A DNA stretch of 64,000 nt from Streptococcus mitis (GTDB lineage Bacteria; Bacillota; Bacilli; Lactobacillales; Streptococcaceae): positions 1,765,001-1,829,000 of the forward strand of contig NZ_CP012646.1 of assembly GCF_001281025.1 (NCBI RefSeq), read 5' to 3'. Below, piece after piece: positions 45,358-52,375 of this stretch; the first letter of the stretch is position 1; every line of letters begins with the position of its first letter. A program made the position numbers and the translations under genes. The notes beneath the pieces are model-generated. The model did no database searches. It saw only the letters and a list, made by a program, of their open reading frames with translations, and was not told the DNA's origin.

Positions 45358-45822
45358 TTACTCAATAAAATTAATCATTAAGGGTGTAATAAATGCTTCA
45401 ATTCCTGCCCCAAGTATTAATAGCAAAAAGGATATCTTTAAACGTTTAATAAAATCCTGTTTATCGTAACATCCTTTTCGATGATTGATTATCGTATCAG
45501 ATAGATAAATATAAGAAAAAACCTCAATAACACCATGTGGTATTACTAATAATAAATAGAACATATTTGGGAAAGAGGAAAGCAACGCTCCTAAAACAAT
45601 ACCATTAGTGATGAAAAAAATATATATAATCATATCCCCCAATAGATAAGCTGAAAGTAGCCATATACTTGCGACAGTATTTTTTAACAAGATTTGTATA
45701 AAATCATCAAAGCCGAAAACTACACTTGCATTTGTTATAAATTGCTTTTCAGATGAAAGAGAAAAACACAGCATAATTATAGCACTACAAAGATAGATTG
45801 AAAACATATACTTTTTGACCAT
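45358..45822 (-). CDS. SpoIIM-like (DUF95) membrane protein of the circular-bacteriocin cluster
   Basis: The 154-residue protein has four to five membrane segments. ITNGIVLGALLSSFP, VIPHGVIEVFSYIYL and GAGIEAFITPLMI match the SpoIIM/DUF95 pattern, which is found in nearly every circular-bacteriocin cluster and is implicated in ligation or secretion of the peptide. It follows the precursor gene after a strong hairpin (45852-45898). Confidence 0.75.
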   Translation of the reverse strand: MVKKYMFSIYLCSAIIMLCFSLSSEKQFITNASVVFGFDDFIQILLKNTVASIWLLSAYLLGDMIIYIFFITNGIVLGALLSSFPNMFYLLLVIPHGVIEVFSYIYLSDTIINHRKGCYDKQDFIKRLKISFLLLILGAGIEAFITPLMINFIE

Positions 45823-45851
45823 TATTTGCCCTCATCAATTTCGTATAGAAA

Positions 45852-45898
45852 ATTTTGAAAAATTGAGGAAGTTAGTGTCTTCCCCAATTTTTCAAAAT
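45852..45898 (-). terminator. Hairpin between the bacteriocin precursor gene and downstream genes
   Basis: 20-base arms (45852-45871 and 45879-45898) pair with one mismatch around a 7-base loop. It lies 5 bp after the precursor stop codon. Partial termination or protection of the 3' end would give more precursor than machinery, as is usual in bacteriocin operons. Confidence 0.75.
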
Positions 45899-45902
45899 AT
45901 TA

Positions 45903-46184
45903 TTATGCACTTGCAAGACCAAAAGCAGCCAAAATAGGACCTACCCAAGCAGGAAGTGTAACACCAGCAACAGCTGCAAACGCCTCTACAATTGTCCCTC
46001 CCGAGGAAACAAAGTCCACAATATCTTGATACCATCCTGGTGCTAATTCGATTCCGAATTTTCCGCAAACCCAGTAGATATTACCTACAGCGACAATAGT
46101 TACTACAGATACTAACAAACTAAATAGAAATGCTTTCTCAATTTTATTAAGACCGAATTCTGATGCCATGATACTATTGTTCAT
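45903..46184 (-). CDS. Circular bacteriocin precursor (gassericin A/acidocin B type)
   Basis: The 93-residue product contains GLNKIEKAFLF in the leader, then GNIYWVCGKFGIELA, and AFAAVAGVTLPAWVG near the end, finishing in LASA. Gassericin A has GLNKVE, NIYWIADQFGIHLA, AFAAILGVTLPAWA and ends in ALGATAA. Cutting at the equivalent Asn35|Ile36 leaves a mature part of exactly 58 residues, the gassericin A length, joined Ile to Ala. The leader (35 residues) is hydrophobic. Odd points are a single Cys (Cys40) and a net acidic charge, with few Lys. AGGAGG lies 9 bp before the ATG. The ring is predicted to form pores in Gram-positive membranes. Confidence 0.88.
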   Translation of the reverse strand: MNNSIMASEFGLNKIEKAFLFSLLVSVVTIVAVGNIYWVCGKFGIELAPGWYQDIVDFVSSGGTIVEAFAAVAGVTLPAWVGPILAAFGLASA

Positions 46185-46408
46185 TTTATTTACCTCCTTG
46201 TTAATAAACTCCGTTACAATAAATGATCATATTATCAAAATAATAAAATTACTAGCACATTGGAATCACTCCTTCTCTTAAAATTATATTAAACAAGATA
46301 TTTTCAAGATGTACTTTATCTCTCTTTCTAGATATAAGACACATCTGTCATTACGCGAATTTTCTATCTGCAAAAAACATGAAAATCTTAATTATTAGCA
46401 TAAACTTA
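46185..46408 (-). promoter_or_regulatory. Upstream region of the bacteriocin operon
   Basis: This 224-bp gap after the Phr-like peptide gene contains TATAAT (46283-46288 on the minus strand) without a good -35, as expected for an activator-dependent or read-through promoter. About 20 bp downstream, AAGGAG precedes a three-codon frame ATG TGC TAG. A weak AT-rich stem (about 46390-46415) overlaps the end of the peptide gene. No other gene is seen. Confidence 0.45.
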
Positions 46409-46582
46409 CTAATCTGCTTTGCCAACATCAAGACCTGTAGATTTATTTTGTACTTGAATCCTCACTTCGTGGAATTTACCATCTTGTATAACTTGTCGAT
46501 ATGGGAAAATAGCACTAACTGAAATTATGCCTAATAATAAAAATGATAACAATCTTTTAATTCCATAAACTTTCTTCATCAT
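46409..46582 (-). CDS. Secreted signalling peptide precursor, PhrA-like
   Basis: The 57-residue product from MMKKVYGIKRLL has a basic start, a hydrophobic export segment (LLSFLLLGIISVSAIF) and a polar tail ending in STGLDVGKAD. The pneumococcal PhrA signal that works with TprA ends SNGLDVGKAD, with LDVGKAD as active heptapeptide, so the last eight residues are the same. Phr precursors are exported, trimmed and re-imported by an oligopeptide permease. AAAGGGG precedes the ATG. A TTGACA/TAGAAT promoter lies upstream, and a TprA-type regulator gene is divergent from it. The signal should relieve repression by that regulator and induce the bacteriocin genes. Confidence 0.85.
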   Translation of the reverse strand: MMKKVYGIKRLLSFLLLGIISVSAIFPYRQVIQDGKFHEVRIQVQNKSTGLDVGKAD

Positions 46583-46611
46583 TTTGAATCCCCTTTCCTT
46601 TTTATAATCTA

Positions 46612-46640
46612 ATTCTATCAAATTATATATGATTTGTCAA
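46612..46640 (-). promoter_or_regulatory. Promoter of the PhrA-like peptide gene
   Basis: On the minus strand TTGACA (46635-46640), 17-bp spacer and TAGAAT (46612-46617); a near-consensus promoter 30 bp before the start codon. A strong promoter fits a repressor-controlled gene. Confidence 0.8.
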
Positions 46641-46661
46641 TGATTTTATAACATTTTGTAC

Positions 46662-46676
46662 TTTTTTTTTTTTTTT
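46662..46676 (+). repeat. Run of 15 T between divergent promoters
   Basis: An uninterrupted T15 (A15 on the minus strand) begins 22 bp upstream of the PhrA-like gene's -35 element. It can act as a curved UP-like element for that promoter and is prone to slippage. No gene is present in the 46583-46772 gap. Confidence 0.9.
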
Positions 46677-46707
46677 ATTCTTATATAGCATATCTTGCTT
46701 TTAAAAT

Positions 46708-46736
46708 TTGCTAATAAAGTCTAAAAGTCGTATACT
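46708..46736 (+). promoter_or_regulatory. Promoter of the TprA-like regulator gene
   Basis: TTGCTA (46708-46713), 17-bp spacer and TATACT (46731-46736), ending 36 bp before the start codon. Confidence 0.65.
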
Positions 46737-46772
46737 ATTAAGTAGTACAATTACTGAAAGGACATATTTTTT

Positions 46773-47636
46773 ATGAATACACTCGCCGAAAAACTTAGGT
46801 TAAAGCGAAAGGAACTTGGTCTCTCCCAACAAACTCTTGCAGAAGGAATTTGTGAACAAAGTCAGATTAGTAAAATTGAAAGAGGTCATTTTATTCCCTC
46901 CGCAGACTTGTTATTCAAACTCTCTCAACGACTTGAAGTGCCATTAGATTATTTTTTTAATGAACAAATTGAAATTAAATCTAACCTCTCTAATTTCAAG
47001 CAATTATCTGCTCGACTATTAGATGATAGAAATTATGACGATTTGGAATATATTTATAGAATAGAGATTGAACGAAGTACTTTTCTAACACTAGAAGACC
47101 GAACTTACCTTGAATGGATTAAAGCTATTATTGATTTCTATCAATATGACAGTAAGTGTGAGGCAATTTCTTCATTGGAAAATATATTATTAAAAGTCTC
47201 CTCAAATACTCTGATTTATTTAAAGGCGTTGAATACTCTAGCTAATTTCTATTCCTTAGTGGGTCGTGAACAAGAATATGAGGCAAACTACTCTCATTTG
47301 ATGGAGTTATATCAGACAAAAAATTTTGAGCATCAAGAGTTTTTATTTGGCTACATCAGAGTTCGTTACAACTACGCTCACTACCTAGTATCAAAGGAAA
47401 AATATAATGAAGCCATCCAAGAAGCTCTTGAGACGATTGAACTCTGTAAACAAAGACAGACAAGCTACCAACTGGCTCCTCTACTTATTCTTGTAGGAAA
47501 TGCTGGAGCCAAATTTCTAGACAAAGAACAAGTCAAAAATTATTATATAGAAGCAAGAGAGTTATGTAAGATTTATAACAATCCTTTAATGTTGATGAAG
47601 ATAGAAAATTATTTGAAGGAATTAGATACTGTTTAA
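46773..47636 (+). CDS. TprA/PlcR-type peptide-responsive regulator (RRNPP family)
   Basis: The 287-residue protein has an N-terminal Xre helix-turn-helix (LRLKRKELGLSQQTLAEGIC, QSQISKIERGHFIPSADLLFKL; about 5-60) and a helical TPR-like remainder (about 75-285). This is the architecture of PlcR and TprA, cytoplasmic receptors for short peptides. Its divergent neighbour encodes a precursor ending in LDVGKAD, so it is probably the receptor for that signal. In pneumococcus TprA represses its targets until PhrA binds. GAAAGGA lies before the ATG. Confidence 0.88.
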   Translation: MNTLAEKLRLKRKELGLSQQTLAEGICEQSQISKIERGHFIPSADLLFKLSQRLEVPLDYFFNEQIEIKSNLSNFKQLSARLLDDRNYDDLEYIYRIEIERSTFLTLEDRTYLEWIKAIIDFYQYDSKCEAISSLENILLKVSSNTLIYLKALNTLANFYSLVGREQEYEANYSHLMELYQTKNFEHQEFLFGYIRVRYNYAHYLVSKEKYNEAIQEALETIELCKQRQTSYQLAPLLILVGNAGAKFLDKEQVKNYYIEARELCKIYNNPLMLMKIENYLKELDTV

Positions 47637-47804
47637 TTTATCCTATCATTAGAATTCTTCTTAAACTTTGAATAACCCCTAAAGCTAATAACCAGCTTGA
47701 TTCAAATTCACTTCATAAATTAGTGGTATTTTGAGGTTTTATTTTATCAAGTATGTTGGCAAATTTCTCTAATCTTCTAACTTCATTATAGAACTTTCGG
47801 TATC

Positions 47805-47970
47805 AAAAGAGGCTGGGACAAAAGTCTAACCTTAAATATAAAAAGCGAACAAAACGAGTTATCTGAAACTTAGAATTCTGTTTTGTTCGCTTTTTTATCT
47901 AATCTATCGATTTTAAAATTTTATAATAAAGAATTCCTAAAATCAAAATCTTTTTGTCCCAGCCTCTTTT
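47805..47970. mobile_element. MITE-like element, copy 1 (166 bp)
   Basis: Nineteen-base perfect terminal inverted repeats, AAAAGAGGCTGGGACAAAA and its complement, bound 166 bp without a gene. Inside, AAAAAGCGAACAAAAC and GTTTTGTTCGCTTTTT form a 16-bp hairpin. A second, inverted copy lies at 56597-56756 with a near-identical interior. It sits between the convergent tprA-like and lrgB genes, its right end overlapping the lrgB stop, and may serve as a terminator for both. The stretch 47637-47804 shows no other feature. Confidence 0.8.
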
Positions 47971-48665
47971 TAACTCAATATCAAACTGGCTACGATAGGG
48001 CTAACAAAGACATAGAGAATACCGGTGACACCGATAGCCAAGCCACCCATGGCTCCTGCTACAGAGCCATATCGAAAGGCTGTCCCTGTTCCGACTGCAT
48101 GGCCTGTTCCTCCAAGGGAAAGACCAACAGCTACTGGGTCATCAATTTTCAACCACTTCAAGAGGGTTGGGCCGATGACACTGGTTAAAATCCCAGTCGC
48201 CACTACAACCACCAAGGTCACGGTCGTCAGACCTTGCAATTTTTCTGTAATTCCCACTGCCATGGCGGTTGTCACTGACTTCGGAAAGAGAGAAATGGCT
48301 AGGAAAAAGTCCATTCCAAAAATCTTAGCTACAAGGGCTGTGAAAGAAGTATTGACAACTACTGCTAACAGACTACCAAAGAGAATACTCCGTGCATGGT
48401 GCTTCATCAAGTGAAAACTCTTATAAAGCGGAATCCCTAGAGCCACGGTCGATGGGACAATCAAGTTGTTTAGATAAACCCCACCCTGGTAGTAATCTTG
48501 GTAAGAAATACCCGTTACTTTTAGAATGATAATAATAAAAACAGCTGACAAAAGCAAGGGCGTTGTCAAAGGATGGGGAAAACGTCTGTAAATCAGCATT
48601 CCCACTAGATAAGCTAGGATAGACAGGGCAAGCCCAAACAGGGGATTGGAAACAAATTCACTCAT
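47970..48665 (-). CDS. lrgB: LrgB-family antiholin-like protein
   Basis: The 231-residue membrane protein has about seven segments and the LrgB motifs FLAISLFPKSVTTAMAVGITEKLQG and LSLGGTGHAVGTGTAF. LrgAB is linked to murein hydrolase control and, in several Firmicutes, to pyruvate uptake. It overlaps lrgA by 4 bp. Confidence 0.92.
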   Translation of the reverse strand: MSEFVSNPLFGLALSILAYLVGMLIYRRFPHPLTTPLLLSAVFIIIILKVTGISYQDYYQGGVYLNNLIVPSTVALGIPLYKSFHLMKHHARSILFGSLLAVVVNTSFTALVAKIFGMDFFLAISLFPKSVTTAMAVGITEKLQGLTTVTLVVVVATGILTSVIGPTLLKWLKIDDPVAVGLSLGGTGHAVGTGTAFRYGSVAGAMGGLAIGVTGILYVFVSPIVASLILS

Positions 48666-49036
48666 TTGGCATCTCCTTTCTCATAATCTCCCTCAAACCG
48701 TCGTTTGATAAACTGAACCACCAATGCTATGAGGATAATATTGATGACTGCTGCAAAAAAGACAATCAAAACAATTGGCAAAAGATAGGGAGCAATCACA
48801 TCAAACTTCTCCATTATTCCCACTGCTGGCGGCAAAAAGAGAATGGTCATATTGGCCAGCAAGAAATTCCCCACCATGTTGACATGCCTAGTTCTCAGCC
48901 ACTTGAATTGTAGGGCTAGAAAGAGAATGATCAAGCCGATAATACTGCCTGGGATGGGCAAATGAAAGAAACTAGAAATCCCCTCTCCGATTAGAGAAAT
49001 CACAAAGAGAATCATTAATTGAACATATAATTTCAT
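48662..49036 (-). CDS. lrgA: LrgA/CidA-family holin-like protein
   Basis: The start MKLYVQLMILFVISLIGEG at 49036 has GGAG 7 bp upstream and gives 124 residues with four membrane segments; the ORF is open 10 codons further. HLPIPGSIIGLIILFLALQ and TILFLPPAVGIME are LrgA/CidA signatures. Works with LrgB. Confidence 0.9.
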   Translation of the reverse strand: MKLYVQLMILFVISLIGEGISSFFHLPIPGSIIGLIILFLALQFKWLRTRHVNMVGNFLLANMTILFLPPAVGIMEKFDVIAPYLLPIVLIVFFAAVINIILIALVVQFIKRRFEGDYEKGDAK

Positions 49037-49202
49037 CCTATACTCCACGAAATAGACTTCTTGCATACCAGTTTACTCTTTTTTCAGAAAATTTCAAGGA
49101 AATACACAAGGGATAATGAAAATTAGAAAGGAAAGGGGATACAAACAATTCTTGACTTGTGAAAACAGGCATGATTTAGGATAAAATATTCCAGCGTCCT
49201 TC

Positions 49203-49249
49203 TTGTCAGTATTCTTGAAAAGTAGTATAATTATTGCATGCGCAATCAT
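49203..49249 (+). promoter_or_regulatory. Promoter and operator of the MarR-type gene
   Basis: TTGTCA (49203-49208), 17-bp spacer, TATAAT (49226-49231), followed at once by TTGCATGCGCAATCAT (49234-49249), which overlaps the expected transcription start. The same motif recurs at 49718, so it is probably the binding site of the MarR-type protein, here acting as a self-repressor. Confidence 0.7.
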
Positions 49250-49318
49250 CTTGTGATGCAGAGACTGTCCGTGAATGGACCTTCTTCTATCTATAACTCT
49301 AAAAAGAAAGGAGATACT

Positions 49319-49699
49319 ATGACCTATTTGGAAAAATGGTTTGACTTCAATCGTCGTCAGAAAGAAATTGAAAGTCTCTTGGAAGAGACTATTGCCCAGC
49401 AGAGCGAGCAAAGTCTGACCTTGAAAGAGTTCTACCTGCTCTACTATCTGAACTTGGCTCAAGAAAAATCTCTACGCCAGATTGACCTGCCAGATAAGCT
49501 TCATCTGAGCCCGAGCGCTGTTTCTCGGATGGTGGCTCGCTTGGAAGCCAAAAATTGCGGTCTACTTAGTCGCAGGTGTTGTGATCAAGATAGGCGTTCT
49601 AGCTTTATCTGCCTGACAAGTGATGGGCAAAAGACACTGGCCTCTCTACAAAAGGCTGTCGAATCAAGCTTGGAAACTAGTTTGGATTTCTTGATTTAA
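49319..49699 (+). CDS. MarR-family transcriptional regulator
   Basis: The start at 49319 (MTYLEKWFDF) has AAAGGAG upstream and gives 126 residues. The winged helix is evident: SLRQIDLPDKLHLSPSAVSRMVARLEAK, followed by the DQDRRSSFICLTSDGQ wing. Two Cys (RRCCDQD) sit in the recognition wing and could be redox-sensitive, attractive beside a thioredoxin gene, though this is speculative. Confidence 0.85.
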   Translation: MTYLEKWFDFNRRQKEIESLLEETIAQQSEQSLTLKEFYLLYYLNLAQEKSLRQIDLPDKLHLSPSAVSRMVARLEAKNCGLLSRRCCDQDRRSSFICLTSDGQKTLASLQKAVESSLETSLDFLI

Positions 49700-49717
49700 G
49701 ATGATTTTAGAAAAAAG

Positions 49718-49767
49718 TTGCGTGCGCAATCATTTTTCTTGACATTCTCTTTTACAAGGAGTAAAAT
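49718..49767 (+). promoter_or_regulatory. Operator and promoter of the small protein-thioredoxin operon
   Basis: TTGCGTGCGCAATCAT (49718-49733) matches the site at 49234 in 15 of 16 bases. TTGACA (49739-49744), 17-bp spacer and TAAAAT (49762-49767) follow. The MarR-type gene just upstream probably controls this operon. Confidence 0.68.
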
Positions 49768-49798
49768 AAAGTCATCATTAAACAAAGGAGTTTTAAAC

Positions 49799-50020
49799 AT
49801 GATTGAAATTACCTATCTAGATGCCAGCAAGAACGAAAGAACTGTAACCTTCGATTCTTATGAAGACTTTGATCGTTCACAACAAGCTTGCCTTATCGGC
49901 GTCGCAGACTACTACCCTGTCCAAAAATTAACTTACAACGGTCATGATTTGGACTACCATGGGACTTATGGAGATGTCTTCTTCTATCTCATGAAACAAG
50001 ATTTAAGCCAATATAACTAA
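49799..50020 (+). CDS. Small conserved protein (DUF4649-like)
   Basis: The 73-residue soluble protein opens MIEITYLDASKNERTVTF and is acidic. It resembles streptococcal DUF4649 proteins of unknown function found upstream of thioredoxin. AAAGGAG precedes the ATG; the thioredoxin gene starts 15 bp downstream. Confidence 0.75.
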   Translation: MIEITYLDASKNERTVTFDSYEDFDRSQQACLIGVADYYPVQKLTYNGHDLDYHGTYGDVFFYLMKQDLSQYN

Positions 50021-50035
50021 AAAAGGAGAAATACA

Positions 50036-50350
50036 ATGGCAAAAGCAATTACAGATGCAACATTCGAACAAGAAACAAAAGACGGTTTGGTCTTGGTAGA
50101 CTTCTGGGCGACTTGGTGTGGTCCATGTCGTATGCAAGGTCCAATCTTGGATAAATTGTCTGAAGAACTTTCAGAAGATGTTTTGAAAATCGTTAAAATG
50201 GACGTTGATGAAAATCCAAACACAGCTCGTGCTTTTGGAATCATGTCTATCCCAACTCTTCTCTTCAAAAAAGACGGCCAAGTGGTGAAACAAGTTGCTG
50301 GTGTTCACACAGCAGAACAAATCAAGGCCATCGTTGCTGAATTGAGCTAA
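50036..50350 (+). CDS. trx: Thioredoxin
   Basis: The 104-residue protein has the active site WCGPCR after LVDFWATW, the cis-Pro in MSIPTLLFKKDG and standard thioredoxin length. It reduces protein disulfides using thioredoxin reductase. Probably regulated through the operator at 49718. Confidence 0.96.
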   Translation: MAKAITDATFEQETKDGLVLVDFWATWCGPCRMQGPILDKLSEELSEDVLKIVKMDVDENPNTARAFGIMSIPTLLFKKDGQVVKQVAGVHTAEQIKAIVAELS

Positions 50351-50357
50351 TCACATT

Positions 50358-50390
50358 AGAGACCAAGTACTTTCTTTGGTCTCTTTTTTC
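50358..50390 (+). terminator. Terminator after the thioredoxin gene
   Basis: AGAGACCAA and TTGGTCTCT with a 9-base loop, followed by six T. Confidence 0.92.
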
Positions 50391-50397
50391 TTGCCCT

Positions 50398-50426
50398 TTG
50401 CCATTTTTCAAAAAATATGCTAGACT
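50398..50426 (+). promoter_or_regulatory. Promoter of the queCDEF operon
   Basis: TTGCCA (50398-50403), 17-bp spacer, TAGACT (50421-50426), 16 bp upstream of the riboswitch aptamer. Confidence 0.65.
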
Positions 50427-50441
50427 ATAAGTAGAATATTA

Positions 50442-50514
50442 CGATGTTTGGGACATGCCATCGCTAAAAAAAACCTCTACTTGGTATTTTTTAGCTCCCT
50501 CAAGGGAGCTTTTT
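50442..50514 (+). promoter_or_regulatory. preQ1-I riboswitch with antiterminator and terminator
   Basis: The aptamer (50442-50477) has stem CGATG/CATCG, a 12-base loop containing GGG, and an A-rich tail CTAAAAAAAACCTC that can pair back to the loop (pseudoknot), the preQ1-I layout of B. subtilis queC. The tail can instead pair with GGTATTTTTTAG (50483-50494), one mismatch, which overlaps the 5' arm of the terminator AGCTCCC/GGGAGCT plus TTTTT (50493-50514). Bound preQ1 would trap the tail, let the terminator form and switch queCDEF off. Confidence 0.78.
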
Positions 50515-50551
50515 GCGTGTTCTGAACATTTCCCATTTTGGAAGGAGTACT

Positions 50552-51205
50552 ATGAAACGTCAATCAGCCTTGGTCGTCTTTAGCGGCGGTCAAGATTCTA
50601 CAACCTGCCTCTTTTGGGCTAAAGAACACTATGAAACGGTCGAAGCCGTTACCTTTGCCTACGGTCAACGCCATTATCTCGAAATTCAAGTTGCTAGAGA
50701 AATCGCTAAGGAACAGGGGATTCGTCATCACATCCTAGATATGTCTCTGCTGGGGCAAATCACTGAAAATGCCTTGACTTCTGATCTAGAGATTGAGCAA
50801 AAAGAGGGGGAGATTCCCAATACCTTCGTTGACGGTCGCAACCACCTCTTTCTGTCCTTTGCGGCAGTTCTTGCCAAGCAACGAGGTATTAAAGATATCG
50901 TGACAGGTGTCTGCGAGACAGACTTCTCAGGCTACCCCGATTGTCGAGATGTCTTTGTCAAATCTCTTAATGTTACCCTCAACCTTGCTATGGATTACGA
51001 CTTTGTTATCCAAACACCTCTCATGTGGCTAGACAAGGCTGAAACTTGGGAATTAGCCGACCAACTCGGTGCCTTTGACTATGTTCGTGAAAAGACCTTA
51101 ACCTGCTACAACGGGATTATCGGAAGTGGCTGTGGAGATTGCCCAGCCTGCCACCTACGTCAACATGGTTTAGATGTTTATCTCTCACAGAAAGGAGAGG
51201 CCTAA
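50552..51205 (+). CDS. queC: 7-cyano-7-deazaguanine synthase QueC
   Basis: The start at 50552 has GGAAGGAG upstream and gives 217 residues; the ORF is open 13 codons earlier. ATP-pyrophosphatase P-loop [11 protein letters not shown], then [12 protein letters not shown], and the zinc-binding Cys cluster [10 protein letters not shown]. It makes preQ0 from 7-carboxy-7-deazaguanine. Its stop overlaps the queD start. Confidence 0.96.
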   Translation: MKRQSALVVFSGGQDSTTCLFWAKEHYETVEAVTFAYGQRHYLEIQVAREIAKEQGIRHHILDMSLLGQITENALTSDLEIEQKEGEIPNTFVDGRNHLFLSFAAVLAKQRGIKDIVTGVCETDFSGYPDCRDVFVKSLNVTLNLAMDYDFVIQTPLMWLDKAETWELADQLGAFDYVREKTLTCYNGIIGSGCGDCPACHLRQHGLDVYLSQKGEA

Positions 51206-51648
51206 TGTTTTTTGCACCCAAAGAAATCAAACAGGAAACTGGAGAGTCTCTGGTCTACAATCCTCACAGAACCTTGGTATCAAAAGAATTTACCTTTGAT
51301 GCTGCCCACCACCTCTTTCACTATGAGGGAAAATGCAAATCCCTTCATGGTCACACCTATCATCTGCAGATTGCTGTCAGTGGATTTTTAGATGAACGTG
51401 GAATGACCTACGATTTCGGAGACATCAAAGCGATCTACAAGAACTACTTAGAACCCCACTTGGATCATCGCTATCTCAATGAAACTTTGCCTTATATGAA
51501 CACGACTGCTGAAAATATGGTTTACTGGATTTTCCAAACCATGAACCAAGAGTTGCCAGACGAACGTGGTCTCCGTTTGGAATACGTTCGCCTCTATGAG
51601 ACTCCGACTGCCTTTGCGGAGTTTAGACGGGAGTGGTTAGATGACTAG
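51205..51648 (+). CDS. queD: 6-carboxytetrahydropterin synthase QueD
   Basis: The start at 51205 shares a base with the queC stop (TAATG) and gives 147 residues. Zinc-binding His are in TFDAAHHL and SLHGHTYHL; the Cys before it (GKCKSLHGH) is the catalytic one. It converts dihydroneopterin triphosphate to 6-carboxytetrahydropterin. Confidence 0.95.
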   Translation: MFFAPKEIKQETGESLVYNPHRTLVSKEFTFDAAHHLFHYEGKCKSLHGHTYHLQIAVSGFLDERGMTYDFGDIKAIYKNYLEPHLDHRYLNETLPYMNTTAENMVYWIFQTMNQELPDERGLRLEYVRLYETPTAFAEFRREWLDD

Positions 51649-52357
51649 GGAACGAATCCTCAAACTACCAGTTCTGGAAATTTTTGGCCCAACCTTTCAA
51701 GGCGAAGGCCGTGCAATCGGGCAGAAAACCATGTTTGTCCGCACTGCAGGTTGCGACTACCACTGCGACTGGTGCGATTCTGCCTTTACTTGGGATGGCT
51801 CTGAAAAGCCAACTCGTATGACTGCTGACGAAGTCATTGCTGAGTTGGATAAATTAGGGAACTACGACTATGTAACCCTATCTGGAGGAAATCCTGCTAT
51901 CCTAGCAGCCAACATGGCTGAATTGGTCACCAAGCTCAAGGAACGTGGTGTCACTCTAGCTGTTGAGACCCAAGGCTCCCGCTGGCAAAATTGGTTGAAA
52001 GACATCGACCAGGTCACTCTGAGCCCAAAACCTCCTTCATCCAAGATGGAAGTCAACTTTGAGACCTTGGACTTTATCGTTTCCCAACTGGATCCAGACA
52101 AGGTCACCTTTAAAATACCTGTCTTTGATGATGCAGATTTAGCCTTTGCTAAAGGAATACAAGAACGCTACCAACCAGATGTCCTTTTCTTATCTGCTGG
52201 AAATCCTGAACCCAAGGCTACAGGAAATATTATCCAAGATCAACTGGACCGTCTCAAAGAACTCTGGGAACGCATCGCTGCCGACGATAGCTGGGGCAAT
52301 GTCCGAGTCCTTCCTCAACTCCATACCCTCCTCTACGATAACCAACGTGGAGTTTAA
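51641..52357 (+). CDS. queE: 7-carboxy-7-deazaguanine synthase QueE
   Basis: The 238-residue radical-SAM enzyme has the cluster motif CDYHCDWCDSAF (CX3CX2C), the GPTFQGEGRAIG opening and the SGGNPA glycine-rich motif. It contracts the pterin ring to the deazaguanine. It overlaps queD by 8 bp. Confidence 0.95.
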   Translation: MTRERILKLPVLEIFGPTFQGEGRAIGQKTMFVRTAGCDYHCDWCDSAFTWDGSEKPTRMTADEVIAELDKLGNYDYVTLSGGNPAILAANMAELVTKLKERGVTLAVETQGSRWQNWLKDIDQVTLSPKPPSSKMEVNFETLDFIVSQLDPDKVTFKIPVFDDADLAFAKGIQERYQPDVLFLSAGNPEPKATGNIIQDQLDRLKELWERIAADDSWGNVRVLPQLHTLLYDNQRGV

Positions 52358-52375
52358 GATTAGAAAGAAAAAATC

